DNA of 64,000 nucleotides, from positions 1-64,000 of the forward strand of contig CALUJE010000012.1 in NCBI GenBank assembly GCA_944320885.1, given 5' to 3'. Source of the stretch: an uncultured Phocaeicola sp. (lineage in GTDB: Bacteria; Bacteroidota; Bacteroidia; Bacteroidales; Bacteroidaceae). The translations under genes and the position numbers were made by a program. Of the stretch, positions 8,061 through 16,565 are shown in pieces; position 1 is the stretch's first letter; each line of letters starts with the position of its first letter. Under the pieces are notes generated by a model. That model worked only from the letters and a program-made list of their open reading frames with translations, ran no database searches and was not told the DNA's origin.

Positions 8061-8963
8061 TTATTGCATGAGTAGCGGTAATAGCAGTCCTGCCGAAAGC
8101 AGTACGCCGAAGAGGAAGATGTTGCGTGCCGTTTTGCCCAGTATCTCGTTCAGCGCTTTTCCCTGATGAATCTCCACCATGCGGTTCCATGTCCGGATAT
8201 GCGGGATAAGGTAAAGCTGAGGCAGTATGGCTGCCCATATGTGTCCGCCGATAACCAGTGTCAGGCAGCCGATGCAGGGAATGAATCCCAGCAGCAGGTA
8301 TCCGATGCTTCCTGCCTTGATGCCGAAACGCACCACGACGGTCTGCTTGCCGCTGATACGGTCCTGGTCACGGTCACGGAAATTATTCACCATGAGCAGG
8401 GTGTCGATGACAAGTCCGCAGGCCACAGCCGTAACGGTAGTCTCCCAGTTCCAGTATCCGGTCTGTATGTAATAGGTGAATCCCACGGGAATCAGGCCGA
8501 AGAATACCAGTACCAGCAGGTCGCCCCATCCGCGGTAAGAAAGTATCAGCGTGTAGAGGAAGGCGAAGATAACGCATATCAGTCCGATGGCTACAAGTTC
8601 CGGTCCCGAATAATAGAGCAGCGGCAGTCCGGCTCCGCAGGCCAGCATGGTGGTAAACAGGATGCCGCGTTTCATGGCGGGCACGTGTATCCATCCTTCG
8701 GCACAGGCACGTCGCGGGCCCAACCGGTCTTTACGGTCACTACCTTTCTTGTAGTCGAAATAATCGTTTATAAAGTTAGCGTCAATCTGCATGATAAAGG
8801 CAAACAGGAAACAAAACAGGCAGGGAGCCCACTGGAAATCCTCGCGCAATGTGTTGGCGGCAAGAGCCGAGCCAATCATTACCGGAACGGCGGCAGCCGA
8901 CAGTGTCTTGGGGCGTGCTGCCAGTATCCATGCATGCAGTGAGTTGGTTTTTACTTCTTTCAT
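8061..8963 (-). CDS. menA: 1,4-dihydroxy-2-naphthoate polyprenyltransferase (UbiA family)
   Basis: A 300-residue membrane prenyltransferase that joins dihydroxynaphthoate to a polyprenyl diphosphate to make demethylmenaquinone, the quinone of anaerobic respiration in Bacteroides. It has about eight or nine hydrophobic helices. The two Asp-rich motifs of the UbiA family are intact: NDYFDYKKGSD (Asn66, Asp67, Asp70, Asp76), and NNFRDRDQD (Asp197-Asp201) before SGKQT. Length is normal for MenA. It is monocistronic with its own -7 box and terminator. Menaquinone from this pathway would accept electrons from the GlpABC dehydrogenase encoded at 37390. Confidence 0.93.
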   Translation of the reverse strand: MKEVKTNSLHAWILAARPKTLSAAAVPVMIGSALAANTLREDFQWAPCLFCFLFAFIMQIDANFINDYFDYKKGSDRKDRLGPRRACAEGWIHVPAMKRGILFTTMLACGAGLPLLYYSGPELVAIGLICVIFAFLYTLILSYRGWGDLLVLVFFGLIPVGFTYYIQTGYWNWETTVTAVACGLVIDTLLMVNNFRDRDQDRISGKQTVVVRFGIKAGSIGYLLLGFIPCIGCLTLVIGGHIWAAILPQLYLIPHIRTWNRMVEIHQGKALNEILGKTARNIFLFGVLLSAGLLLPLLMQ

Positions 8964-9010
8964 AAGCAGAACTTTTATTGAATCTATCGATTGAAGGCGA
9001 AGCCTTAATG

Positions 9011-9018
9011 CAAAGATA
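9011..9018 (-). promoter_or_regulatory. -7 box of menA
   Basis: The minus strand reads TATCTTTG (TAnnTTTG), 48 bases before the start codon. The -33 element is not a clear match. Confidence 0.5.
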
Positions 9019-9060
9019 AAAATAATATTGTCGTGTACATTGTTTTTTACGCAATAGTAT

Positions 9061-9091
9061 TTTGTTTATTGTATTTTATTCCTTATGTTTG
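9061..9091 (+). promoter_or_regulatory. Consensus promoter of the small lipoprotein ORF
   Basis: TTTG (9061-9064), 19 bases, then TATGTTTG (9084-9091). This is the best match to the Bacteroides consensus in the window. The ATG follows at 9117. Confidence 0.7.
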
Positions 9092-9116
9092 TCGGCGTAA
9101 CTTTAACTTTAAAATC

Positions 9117-9218
9117 ATGAAAGAGAGTATTATTAAGAAATGCATGTATGCATGGCTTTCTGTGTTTCTTTTCGCTTGTTCCTCAGAAAGCCTTTTAACA
9201 ACGAATTCCACTTCTTGA
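9117..9218 (+). CDS. 33-residue putative lipoprotein, possibly a broken gene
   Basis: The short ORF begins MKESIIKKCMYAWLSVFL and continues FACSSESL, a textbook lipoprotein signal (basic start, hydrophobic core, lipobox LFAC with Cys21), but the mature part is only 13 residues. A promoter of near-perfect consensus stands 26 bases upstream, so it is probably expressed. After the stop, another frame stays open to a stop at 9275-9277 and reads as plausible protein (NARVTNSSPVITTPCDPEY), so a frameshift in a longer lipoprotein gene is possible. I do not recognise a family. The next gene starts about 95 bases downstream and may be cotranscribed. Confidence 0.45.
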   Translation: MKESIIKKCMYAWLSVFLFACSSESLLTTNSTS

Positions 9219-9313
9219 ATGCCAGGGTTACAAACAGTAGTCCTGTTATAACTACACCATGTGATCCTGAATATTAAAAAGAGAAGTTTATTAATGTTTA
9301 AAAATTCGTTATT

Positions 9314-9826
9314 ATGAGAAAACAAGTATTTTGTATTTTATCATTCTTTTTTTTGGTCCTTTCTCATTTGTCAGCTCAGATAAAGACGCGTGATAGCCGT
9401 GAAGATATTTCCATAAACGGCATAAAGTTCGGTTATATTTATAGTATAGACCAGTTTAAAAAGGCGTTAGGGGAACCAAACAGAATAGATACATGGGATG
9501 CTACCGATTATGGTAAGGGGCATGAGTTGATTTATGGAAATGATTTGACTATTCGTTTTAATGATGACGCGCGAGATCTTCAACCCGGCATTATCTGTTT
9601 TATATTGAACACCGATAAATACACGCTGGATATAAAAGGAACAAAGCTAAAAGTGGGTGATTCTGTAGAAAAAGTGAAAACTATAAAGGGATATACCAAA
9701 CTAGAATGGCGTTGGGACGATTATTACGTTGTTCTGTTTAACAACCATATGACGGACGAGTCTGTCATGGTACAGGTAAAAGACGGCATCATCACTCAGA
9801 TAAATATAGAAGACAGGTATTACTGA
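9314..9826 (+). CDS. Secreted protein of unknown function
   Basis: A 170-residue protein with signal peptide MRKQVFCILSFFFLVLSHLSAQ. The mature ~148 residues are predicted mostly beta and contain INGIKFGYIYSIDQFKKALG near the start and repeated aromatic/Asp motifs (LEWRWDDYYVVLFNN) later. There are no cysteines in the mature part and no catalytic pattern I recognise. The opening resembles small periplasmic domains that pair a short helix with a beta-sheet, but this is a weak impression. It ends at a strong bidirectional terminator. Function unknown. Confidence 0.75.
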   Translation: MRKQVFCILSFFFLVLSHLSAQIKTRDSREDISINGIKFGYIYSIDQFKKALGEPNRIDTWDATDYGKGHELIYGNDLTIRFNDDARDLQPGIICFILNTDKYTLDIKGTKLKVGDSVEKVKTIKGYTKLEWRWDDYYVVLFNNHMTDESVMVQVKDGIITQINIEDRYY

Positions 9827-9853
9827 TAAGCATTGCGTTTTAAAATAACAAAG

Positions 9854-9908
9854 AAAGGCACAGCTTCCGTCCGGCATTTTATGAAAGCCGGTTGGAGCTG
9901 TGCCTTTT
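9854..9908. terminator. Bidirectional terminator between convergent genes
   Basis: AAAGGCACAGCT (9854-9865) pairs with AGCTGTGCCTTT (9896-9907). The loop contains a second small stem (CCGGC/GCCGG), and T/A tracts flank both sides. Confidence 0.85.
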
Positions 9909-9943
9909 GTTGAAAAAACAGCAATTATATGAAATGCTTCTTC

Positions 9944-11416
9944 TTATTGAGCCATAGATACGGTGGTGTAAGCCTCAAAATCGTTGGTTGAGTTGTTGGT
10001 ATCGACCAGCTTGCCTTCGGCCGATTTACGGCGCACTCCTTTTCCGTAACGGTTAGTGTCACTGCTATTGAGCGAACAGTACGTATAGCCCGCATCGATG
10101 CTACTGTCGAAAGGAGGCAACTTGTAATCTTCCTTGGTTCCGAGAACAACTCCGTCGAGCACCCAGTCGTTGGGGATGACATGAATGTTTTTCACGGTTG
10201 TGGAGAATTCTCTGCCGGCAGCGTTGCTCCAGGTTTTGGTCGCGCTCCAGATATAGGCTTCGTCCGTCATGAACTGTTCCTTGCTTACCGAAGAAGGCAG
10301 TTGAGCTATCAGGTAACCGCGCACGCCGGTGTTGAAGAGAATCCAGATAGAGACGGTATTTGCTTCCCAGATATCCAGATTCGGCACATCGGGATTGTCA
10401 ATATCCTGCATGCTTGCTACCGTTGACTCATTATACCATTCGAAGTCGGCCTTTGAAAGGTCGAAAGAGTTGGGATTGGTAGCCTTGTGGTTCTGTGCAT
10501 TATTGGCGATGATAACCGACTGATGCGCTTCGAGCGGGTACTGGCTTCCGTCTCCCGGAATAACATACAGTGCCTGTACCGGAGCAGACTCGGGACGGAT
10601 GTCAGGATTATACGTTTCGTTGAAAGTCGCCGTAGAAGACGTGTTCATGTATGATTCGGCAATTATGGTACCGTCGATAAACAGCGTTTCATCGGTGTTG
10701 TTGGTCAGACGGAAATACTGGTCACCGTAAACCTTGTCGGGCTTTCCGGTAGAAGTGATGATGTTTCCGGTGCAGAATATTTCTTCGATGAGCAGTTCGC
10801 CCGGCTCAATGTTACGCCAGCTTTGCTTGATTTTGAGTGTAGCCAGCTTGCTGCCGTCGGTCTTGTTGACGATAACGTCGGCATTGCGGTATTCGGCGCT
10901 TCCGTTGACGGTAAACGAAAGGATTACGCTGTCGTCTTTTTTCTCCTTTACGCTTACCCATTGCGCATCCGCCGGAATGGACACCTCGTATCCGTCACTT
11001 TCGGGGAGAAGAATCTCCTGGTCACCTCCTTTGGCACGGATGGTAAAGCTCTGGTTGGCCGGGTCATCGGGGTTGACAAGGTAGGTTTGCGTCACGGCAA
11101 GCGTAGCCGTAGAGTTGCCGCAGTGAATGGTAAGGAGCGCACTTCGACCGGCAGCAGCTTCGAAAGCTTCGGCGGTTACGGTCACTTCGGCGCTTCCGTT
11201 ACCGCTCAGGGGAGTAACGCTGTACCATGTCTGGCCGTCGGTTGTTATGTTCCATTCGCCGTTGGCCTGAACGGTGAACTTCGCATTGCCTCCGTTGGCA
11301 TCGAACTTGACTTCCCGGGCAGAGAGAGTCACTTGCAGGTTCTCGTCTGAATCGCTGCAGGCAGTGAAGCCGGCGAGCAACATCATGAATAGGAAAAGAC
11401 TTTTTAGTTTGTTCAT
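9944..11416 (-). CDS. BACON-domain lipoprotein with DUF4876-type C-terminus
   Basis: A 490-residue lipoprotein with lipobox LAGFTAC (Cys20). Residues ~30-110 form a BACON domain (VKFDANGGNAKFTVQANGEW ... LTIHCGNSTATLAVTQ) and ~125-205 a second, more divergent one. The remainder (from PGELLIEEIFCTG) matches my memory of DUF4876, which starts with a strand like those of lamin-tail domains. BACON domains in Bacteroidetes sit on surface proteins. It is the last gene of a four-gene operon led by a TonB-dependent receptor, so a surface-exposed binding or capture role next to that receptor is likely. The ligand is unknown. Start and reading frame are secure. Confidence 0.8.
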   Translation of the reverse strand: MNKLKSLFLFMMLLAGFTACSDSDENLQVTLSAREVKFDANGGNAKFTVQANGEWNITTDGQTWYSVTPLSGNGSAEVTVTAEAFEAAAGRSALLTIHCGNSTATLAVTQTYLVNPDDPANQSFTIRAKGGDQEILLPESDGYEVSIPADAQWVSVKEKKDDSVILSFTVNGSAEYRNADVIVNKTDGSKLATLKIKQSWRNIEPGELLIEEIFCTGNIITSTGKPDKVYGDQYFRLTNNTDETLFIDGTIIAESYMNTSSTATFNETYNPDIRPESAPVQALYVIPGDGSQYPLEAHQSVIIANNAQNHKATNPNSFDLSKADFEWYNESTVASMQDIDNPDVPNLDIWEANTVSIWILFNTGVRGYLIAQLPSSVSKEQFMTDEAYIWSATKTWSNAAGREFSTTVKNIHVIPNDWVLDGVVLGTKEDYKLPPFDSSIDAGYTYCSLNSSDTNRYGKGVRRKSAEGKLVDTNNSTNDFEAYTTVSMAQ

Positions 11417-11449
11417 AATGACTGTTTTTATATTGTTAGTATTTCTTTT

Positions 11450-12985
11450 CTAAAAGCAGAGCCCGGCCGATACGTGCAGATAGCCGGCTCCGTAGTTGCC
11501 GCTGTCAATCCGTCTTTGGTATCCGGCGCTGACAAACACGGCATTGGTGGGCGACAGCTCTTTCTGGATGCGTGCTTCGGCATGAATGCGGGTGCGGTTG
11601 CGTGTGAACTGTCCGTAATCATAGTTGAGCATTCCGAGTATGCGTTGGTCGGTCAGGCCGTTTGTCACGTTCAGCGTGCCGCTGAGATTGCCTTCGTACG
11701 AACCTCCGGCGCTGAGCTTGAACAGCCAGTCTTTGCAGAAAGCGGTATATGCGGCCGAAGCTCCGGCGTGAAACAGCGAGTATCTCATTTCCCGTTCGGG
11801 GAAGAGATAAGCCTCGTCACGGTGAAAGAATCCGGCAGCAGGTTGGAAGGTCCAGCTGTGGTTCTTCCTTTTCCATTCCATTACGCCTTCCACACGGGTA
11901 CAGACCACATGGCTTGTATACATGGTCTGTTCGCCCAAAGGAAGATTGTCATTGTTATTGCTGCTGCCCAGAATGCTTTCAGTGCCCAGACGCCGCTCAT
12001 AGTTACCCTTGAGCGCTATTCCCCAGTCAAATATCTTTCCTTTCCGGCGGTAAGTCACTTCGGCAATACCTTGCCGGGTCAGCAGGTTGGTAAGGGTTAC
12101 CATGTTGAAGTCGGCCAGCTTTCGGTCGGTACTGAAACGGTCGTAGGCCAAAGTGGCATACCATCCGTTTCCCTGTCGAGGAAGAAGGGTAACGGCCGAC
12201 TGGAAGCCCGTGCCGCGATAACGGTTGTCGGTAGTGCTCGTTCCGGAATATCGGGTATGAAACGTTCCGAGTCCGGTCATCAGCAGCTCCGAAGTGTTGG
12301 CTCCGTTCTCGTTATAGAAAGCTACATCCTGTGCCTGCTTGTAGATGCGTATGCCGGCCGAAAGGCTTGCAACATACGTGCCCAGCGTGTATCCTCCCGA
12401 GAGTGTGGCCGAAAGGTCGGCGGTTATGTTGCGCGGACGCGGATCGACCTGGCGGTATTCGTGCAAGGCACGGTAATCGGCCAGGATGCCGTAGTGGAAA
12501 CGCCCGTCGCGACGGCAATAGCCTCCGTAAAACCGGTAAGCCTCGTGCCGGAGGTCTCCTCCGATGGAGTCGGCCTGGATATATGGATAGAGCAACTGGT
12601 AGTCGGAAGTAGAGTTCCAGCACACGTTGTTCTTCTTTCCGTTCGTATAGGATGCGCCGGCAAAGGCTGCGGAGTGGCGGTTGAGCCTGATGTGCGAGTG
12701 CACGCGGAACATGCCTTCGCGGTTACCGTCGCCTTCGGCCTGAAGAAAAGCCTGCTCTTCGTTGCGGAGATTCATTCCGGCCTCAAGTTCGGTGAACGAA
12801 TCCGAAAAACGGAACAGGGTGTTGGCCGCCGCATATTGGTAGACCGAACTGCCGATACGGTTGGTTGCCGATATCCGTTCCAGCGTGCGGTTGTTCACAT
12901 CGGCCGGATTGCTCTTTTCCTGCGCGCCAAGAGTCATGCAGGCAGAAACAACAGACAGGGAGCAAAGGAGATGACGCATGTTCAT
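11450..12985 (-). CDS. Outer-membrane beta-barrel protein, DUF6850-like
   Basis: A 511-residue exported protein with a signal peptide ending near LGAQE (about residue 22). The body is an alternating pattern of amphipathic strands rich in Tyr, Gly and Arg, typical of an outer-membrane barrel, and the last residues (SAGLCF) end with the usual terminal Phe. It matches my recollection of the DUF6850 barrel family that follows TonB receptors of this kind. It lies 8 bases from the upstream lipoprotein gene and 33 bases from the downstream DUF4876 gene. A second barrel beside a TonB-dependent receptor suggests an accessory export or capture channel; that is inference. A large open frame on the opposite strand is a shadow of this gene. 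Confidence 0.75.
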   Translation of the reverse strand: MNMRHLLCSLSVVSACMTLGAQEKSNPADVNNRTLERISATNRIGSSVYQYAAANTLFRFSDSFTELEAGMNLRNEEQAFLQAEGDGNREGMFRVHSHIRLNRHSAAFAGASYTNGKKNNVCWNSTSDYQLLYPYIQADSIGGDLRHEAYRFYGGYCRRDGRFHYGILADYRALHEYRQVDPRPRNITADLSATLSGGYTLGTYVASLSAGIRIYKQAQDVAFYNENGANTSELLMTGLGTFHTRYSGTSTTDNRYRGTGFQSAVTLLPRQGNGWYATLAYDRFSTDRKLADFNMVTLTNLLTRQGIAEVTYRRKGKIFDWGIALKGNYERRLGTESILGSSNNNDNLPLGEQTMYTSHVVCTRVEGVMEWKRKNHSWTFQPAAGFFHRDEAYLFPEREMRYSLFHAGASAAYTAFCKDWLFKLSAGGSYEGNLSGTLNVTNGLTDQRILGMLNYDYGQFTRNRTRIHAEARIQKELSPTNAVFVSAGYQRRIDSGNYGAGYLHVSAGLCF

Positions 12986-12993
12986 AGGGCAGT

Positions 12994-13404
12994 TCAGTTA
13001 ATTTGTGTCAGACGCAATACAATGGTCTCATTGTCATCAAGCAGTTCTGCGGCCGTTTCGGCAGCCGAATATCCCGAACACCGCACACGGGCCGTAGTTC
13101 CGTCGGCAAAGGTGGCATCGGCATCGAACGCAATCAGATAGACTCCTTTCTGTAACTTCACGTTACCGCAGTTGTTGATAAACAGGGGGAATTCATATTC
13201 CATCCGGTTGTTGATGTTGCGCAGATAGGTTCCGTCGAGAGATTCGTCGGCCTCCATGCGCACGATGGAGCGTCCGTCGGGAAGCTCGGCTACCATGGTT
13301 ACCTGTGTATAGATGTTACGGTCTGTATAGTCATCGCACGAGGTGCAGCATATGGCGCTTGCCACGACCATCATCAGGAGTATGCAGTGTAATCTTCTTT
13401 TCAT
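12994..13404 (-). CDS. Small lipoprotein of the TonB-receptor operon
   Basis: A 136-residue protein with a lipoprotein signal (VASAICCTSC, lipidated Cys near residue 23). The mature part (~112 residues) looks like a single beta-sandwich with TQVTMVAELPDGRSIVRMEA and a closing DDNETIVLRLTQ strand, reminiscent of the N-terminal domains of FimB/Mfa2-type or DUF5119-type proteins, but too short for either. It is encoded 11 bases after the receptor and 8 bases before the barrel, in one operon. A role as an accessory surface lipoprotein of the receptor is likely. I do not recognise a named family. Confidence 0.75.
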   Translation of the reverse strand: MKRRLHCILLMMVVASAICCTSCDDYTDRNIYTQVTMVAELPDGRSIVRMEADESLDGTYLRNINNRMEYEFPLFINNCGNVKLQKGVYLIAFDADATFADGTTARVRCSGYSAAETAAELLDDNETIVLRLTQIN

Positions 13405-13415
13405 ATCGTTTGTTT

Positions 13416-16229
13416 TTAAAGTTTAAAGTTCAGTTCCATTCCGAAATAGGGTTGCACTTCCCTGCGTACGGTTGTTCCGTAACGTGATTTGTACGACGGC
13501 GTATAGTCTAGAATCTTGTTGGCAAAGACCGCCAGCGCTATCTTGTCACGATAGAGCGTCTTGGTTATCTTCAGGTTGACATTCATGCTGAACGGCACCC
13601 GGTTGTAATCGTAGATGGTGCTGTTGTAATTGCGGACAAGGTATGCCAGAACTGCATCGGAGGCCGATTCTTCGGTAAACGGATGCCGTTCGTTGTTCTT
13701 GTCGATATACTCCAGCGGATAGGGATTCTTCCAGTTGCTTTTGCTCCCTGTAAACCACAGGCACTGGAAAGAACTGGAGAAGATGAGGCCCAGACGCGGA
13801 ATCTGCGTATCGGCCGTGAAGTTGGTGTTGAACATCTCACGCACATAACCGTCTTCGTCGGCATAGTATCCGATGTAGGGATACGCCTTGCCGTCGATAA
13901 CCGTTGCGGGTGAATAATACCCGGGAAGGCTGTTGCTGTAAACCGTACGGAACCATGCTCCGGTAACGGTAAACTTGGTGCGTAACGGCTTGATGCGGGG
14001 AGTAGTGAGGGTAAACTCAATACCTTCCTTCCGGGTACGGCTTCCGTTGGTAGTATAAGAGTATGTGGTGAGCAGCGTATCAAGCACATACGGTGTAGTC
14101 TCCAGCGAAGGCGGACCGGTAAGTGTGCTTCCGTCAATGGCCTGCTCGTCATAGTTCTTATAAACCATTGTGACCGGTTGCGAGCCGGAACGGAACCCGT
14201 TCTTCATGTCTTCCTTGAAATAGGTAACGGAAAGGGCACACCCATACCATTCGAGCTGTGTCCGTATTTCCCATTTGAAATTGCGGGCGGCCTTGAGCGA
14301 ATAGTTGGTCGGGTTTATCTTGAACACACGCACGTTGATGCGTCTTTTCGATTCATCGGTAGGCCAGTAGTTCAGCTGGGTGATGTCATAGTAAATCATG
14401 TCGGGATAAAGCTGGTCCATCGTAGGGAATTTGGTGTGCCAGCCCAGTCCGCCGCCGATACCCAGACGCATTTCTTCGCCCAGCAGGCTGAAGCGTGGAA
14501 GGTCAACGTGAAGGTTCATACGGGGGTCGAGGTATACTTTTCCTTCGATGGCATATTCGCTGCCTGTGTTGAACAGACTCTGTGCGCGCACGCCTGCCAT
14601 CCATTCTACTCCGAACCGGCCAAGCTGGAGGCGTGACTCGTTTTCAAGGAACAGTGCTCCCTGATGTTGGGCCGGTATGACGTTGAAAGCGCGCGGACGT
14701 ACGTTCATATCGACGGAGAAGGGATATTCTTCATCAAACAAAGTTCCTTTACCATAATTCTTGTTCATGGACCATTCGGCTCCGGTCTTGAACTTCCACA
14801 CCCGGCGGCTGTCGGGCGAAATCTCGAACGAGGCCGTGCTGCGCGCGAAGGCATAGAACGGCTTTCCGTCGACTTGCAGGGTAGCTTCGTAAGATGACGG
14901 TACGACAGTTACGTCGTGCTCGCCTTCCTGGAGATTGGTCGACAGGGGGACGGTATTGCTCATGGCCACATATTTCCAGCGGTCGATGAGGCTGTTTTCG
15001 GAAGTAACCGAGACCGTAGCGTCCAGTCCGCGGAAGAAAGTCTGTTCTTTGGAGCGCATGCGGAAATTTCCGCTCATGCTGATACGGTTGTAACTCGATT
15101 TGTAGGTCTCTATCGGTCCGTTGGTTCCGTTGTCGAGGTCGCGGTCGGATTTCTGATTGTCGAACGAACCGGTATAGTCGATGCTTCCGCCCAGTGTATA
15201 GTAATAGGCTGAAAAGTCATTCCATTTCTTGTTTATGCGGATGCTTCCGGTAAGGCGGTTGTAACTTTGGCGGGTGTTGCGCGGGTCGGCCTGTGCATCC
15301 AGATAGTTGATGCCCGTATTGAGCGTGAGCGGATTGGCTGCATTCCACTCAAAGGCCTTTCCTACGTAGAACAGCTTGCTGTCCATGTCCGACTTGAAGC
15401 GGGCGTCGAAGGCATTGCCTCCCTGTTTGCGCTTGATTTTTACCAGTCCGCTGGTCAGGTCGCCATACTCTACCGACGGAATGCCGCGTACTACCTCAAC
15501 CGATTCAATGTCGTCGGTAGAGATGGAGCGCATGTCGGCTCCGCTGTTTACGAAGCTGCTGCCATAATTGTTGCTTGTGGGCGTAGACTGCAGGTTGGCA
15601 TCGTTGCTCATGGGAACGCCGTCAATCATGAACTGCGTTCCCAGTGAAGACGTGTTGTAGTTTGAGCCTACCGGAACAGCCTCGCGCAGGCGGATGCTCT
15701 GTGGAGAACTGAAGTTGGGGTCGGACGAACGGCCACCGGGAAGGAGCTCCAGCAGGTCGGCAATGCTCGACGGCTGTATATGGCGGATAGCCTCCTTTCC
15801 GATTTCGGAAGCAGTAGAAAGCGACTTCGATTCGGAAGCGGTGACAATAACCTCTCCTATATTGATAGGATTGTAGTTTACACGGATGTGAAGGCTTGAG
15901 CGTTTTCGGGGATTTATAACTAGATCGGGCAGACGGAAAGTCTGTCCCATATAGAAAACGTGCGCCTGATAAGTTCCTGCCGGAACGTTCTCATGAAAAA
16001 AACATCTCCCGTCTTCATCGGCTGTTGCTGTAAACCTTTGCCCGGCAATACTGTCTGTACGAATCAGGCTGCATACGGCATAAGCCATAGGCTCATTGTT
16101 TTCCTTTTCGGTAATGATGACGGTAAAGGCTGGCAAGTGCGAACCTTTGCTCTGTCCCAGACTTTTATTGCCGGATACGAAAAGAAAAATGAGTGCGGTG
16201 AGTGTCAGTATCTTGTATTTAAAAGTCAT
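13416..16229 (-). CDS. TonB-dependent outer-membrane receptor
   Basis: A 937-residue receptor for energised import across the outer membrane. I place the start at ATG 16229 (MTFKYKILTLTALIFLFVSG). The longer open frame begins with TTG at 16247 inside the promoter's -7 box. After the signal peptide come a carboxypeptidase-like regulatory domain (~30-110), a TonB-box-like stretch EVIVTAS, a plug domain with FMIDGVP and IESVEVVRGIPSVEYGDLT, and a long barrel ending MELNFKL. It has no adjacent SusD, so it is not a classical glycan-utilisation receptor. The plug reads like siderophore or metal receptors. It heads an operon of four envelope genes. An ABC/PepSY operon lies immediately upstream on the same strand. 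Confidence 0.88.
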   Translation of the reverse strand: MTFKYKILTLTALIFLFVSGNKSLGQSKGSHLPAFTVIITEKENNEPMAYAVCSLIRTDSIAGQRFTATADEDGRCFFHENVPAGTYQAHVFYMGQTFRLPDLVINPRKRSSLHIRVNYNPINIGEVIVTASESKSLSTASEIGKEAIRHIQPSSIADLLELLPGGRSSDPNFSSPQSIRLREAVPVGSNYNTSSLGTQFMIDGVPMSNDANLQSTPTSNNYGSSFVNSGADMRSISTDDIESVEVVRGIPSVEYGDLTSGLVKIKRKQGGNAFDARFKSDMDSKLFYVGKAFEWNAANPLTLNTGINYLDAQADPRNTRQSYNRLTGSIRINKKWNDFSAYYYTLGGSIDYTGSFDNQKSDRDLDNGTNGPIETYKSSYNRISMSGNFRMRSKEQTFFRGLDATVSVTSENSLIDRWKYVAMSNTVPLSTNLQEGEHDVTVVPSSYEATLQVDGKPFYAFARSTASFEISPDSRRVWKFKTGAEWSMNKNYGKGTLFDEEYPFSVDMNVRPRAFNVIPAQHQGALFLENESRLQLGRFGVEWMAGVRAQSLFNTGSEYAIEGKVYLDPRMNLHVDLPRFSLLGEEMRLGIGGGLGWHTKFPTMDQLYPDMIYYDITQLNYWPTDESKRRINVRVFKINPTNYSLKAARNFKWEIRTQLEWYGCALSVTYFKEDMKNGFRSGSQPVTMVYKNYDEQAIDGSTLTGPPSLETTPYVLDTLLTTYSYTTNGSRTRKEGIEFTLTTPRIKPLRTKFTVTGAWFRTVYSNSLPGYYSPATVIDGKAYPYIGYYADEDGYVREMFNTNFTADTQIPRLGLIFSSSFQCLWFTGSKSNWKNPYPLEYIDKNNERHPFTEESASDAVLAYLVRNYNSTIYDYNRVPFSMNVNLKITKTLYRDKIALAVFANKILDYTPSYKSRYGTTVRREVQPYFGMELNFKL

Positions 16230-16244
16230 ATTCTTTTTTTGCCG

Positions 16245-16275
16245 CAAAGGTAGGAAGAGCAGGAAGTGCGGTCAA
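16245..16275 (-). promoter_or_regulatory. Promoter of the TonB-receptor operon
   Basis: The minus strand reads TACCTTTG (16252-16245), a full -7 box, and TTG (16275-16273) 20 bases upstream. The likely transcript start is only about 10 bases before ATG 16229, so the leader is very short. Confidence 0.7.
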
Positions 16276-16286
16276 TCGCTATTTAT

Positions 16287-16338
16287 AGGTATATGTTACA
16301 GAGCGTATAACAACATATAGGTATGTATCATAAGGTAT
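16287..16338 (-). promoter_or_regulatory. Three AGGTAT motifs upstream of the receptor promoter
   Basis: Plus-strand AGGTAT occurs at 16287, 16319 and 16333, just upstream of the -33 element. The same hexamer occurs in both orientations upstream of the OB-lipoprotein operon (20493-20553). A shared activator or repressor site is inferred. Confidence 0.4.
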
Positions 16339-16343
16339 AAAGA

Positions 16344-16388
16344 GCAGGCACACCCCATACCGATGAGATATATCGGGGGTGTGCCTGC
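16344..16388 (-). terminator. Strong hairpin downstream of DUF4857, probable terminator
   Basis: GCAGGCACACCCC pairs over 13 bases with GGGGTGTGCCTGC. On the minus strand TCTTTATA follows, a weak T tract. It separates the ABC/PepSY block from the receptor block. Confidence 0.6.
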
Positions 16389-16455
16389 AGATTACAAACT
16401 AGTATGAGTGTTTTTTATCAGTCCGTTACAACCGGAGTACGGCTGCTTTGATTTG

Positions 16456-16538
16456 TGCACCGCCGCATGCACAATACTGCACCGCCGTATGCACAACACT
16501 GCATTGCCCGGTGCACAACGCTGCATCGCCCGGTGCAG
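16456..16538. repeat. Phased TGCA array, eight sites
   Basis: TGCA occurs at 16456, 16468, 16478, 16490, 16500, 16512, 16522 and 16534, a strict alternation of 12 and 10 bases. Sequence between sites is GC-rich (CGCCGTA type) after the first and ACAAC type after the second of each pair. The same eight-site geometry recurs at 46044. It is non-coding and starts 28 bases beyond the DUF4857 stop codon. The remainder of this ~330-base gap holds the hairpin, the AGGTAT motifs and the receptor promoter. Confidence 0.85.
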
Positions 16539-16565
16539 AAACCCCGTGCGGCGCTCTTCTGAAAA

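Noticed and set aside
8166-8942. A 258-codon plus-strand frame over menA
   Set aside because: Antisense to menA, whose UbiA motifs are complete on the other strand.
11474-13141. A 555-codon open frame on the plus strand
   Set aside because: It lies antisense to the DUF6850-type barrel and the small lipoprotein gene, has no signal or domain pattern, and reads as low-quality Val/Gly/Arg-rich sequence. The minus-strand genes have signal peptides and tight spacing.
16230-16247. A six-residue longer start for the TonB receptor
   Set aside because: It begins with TTG inside the -7 box and adds basic residues before a normal signal peptide.
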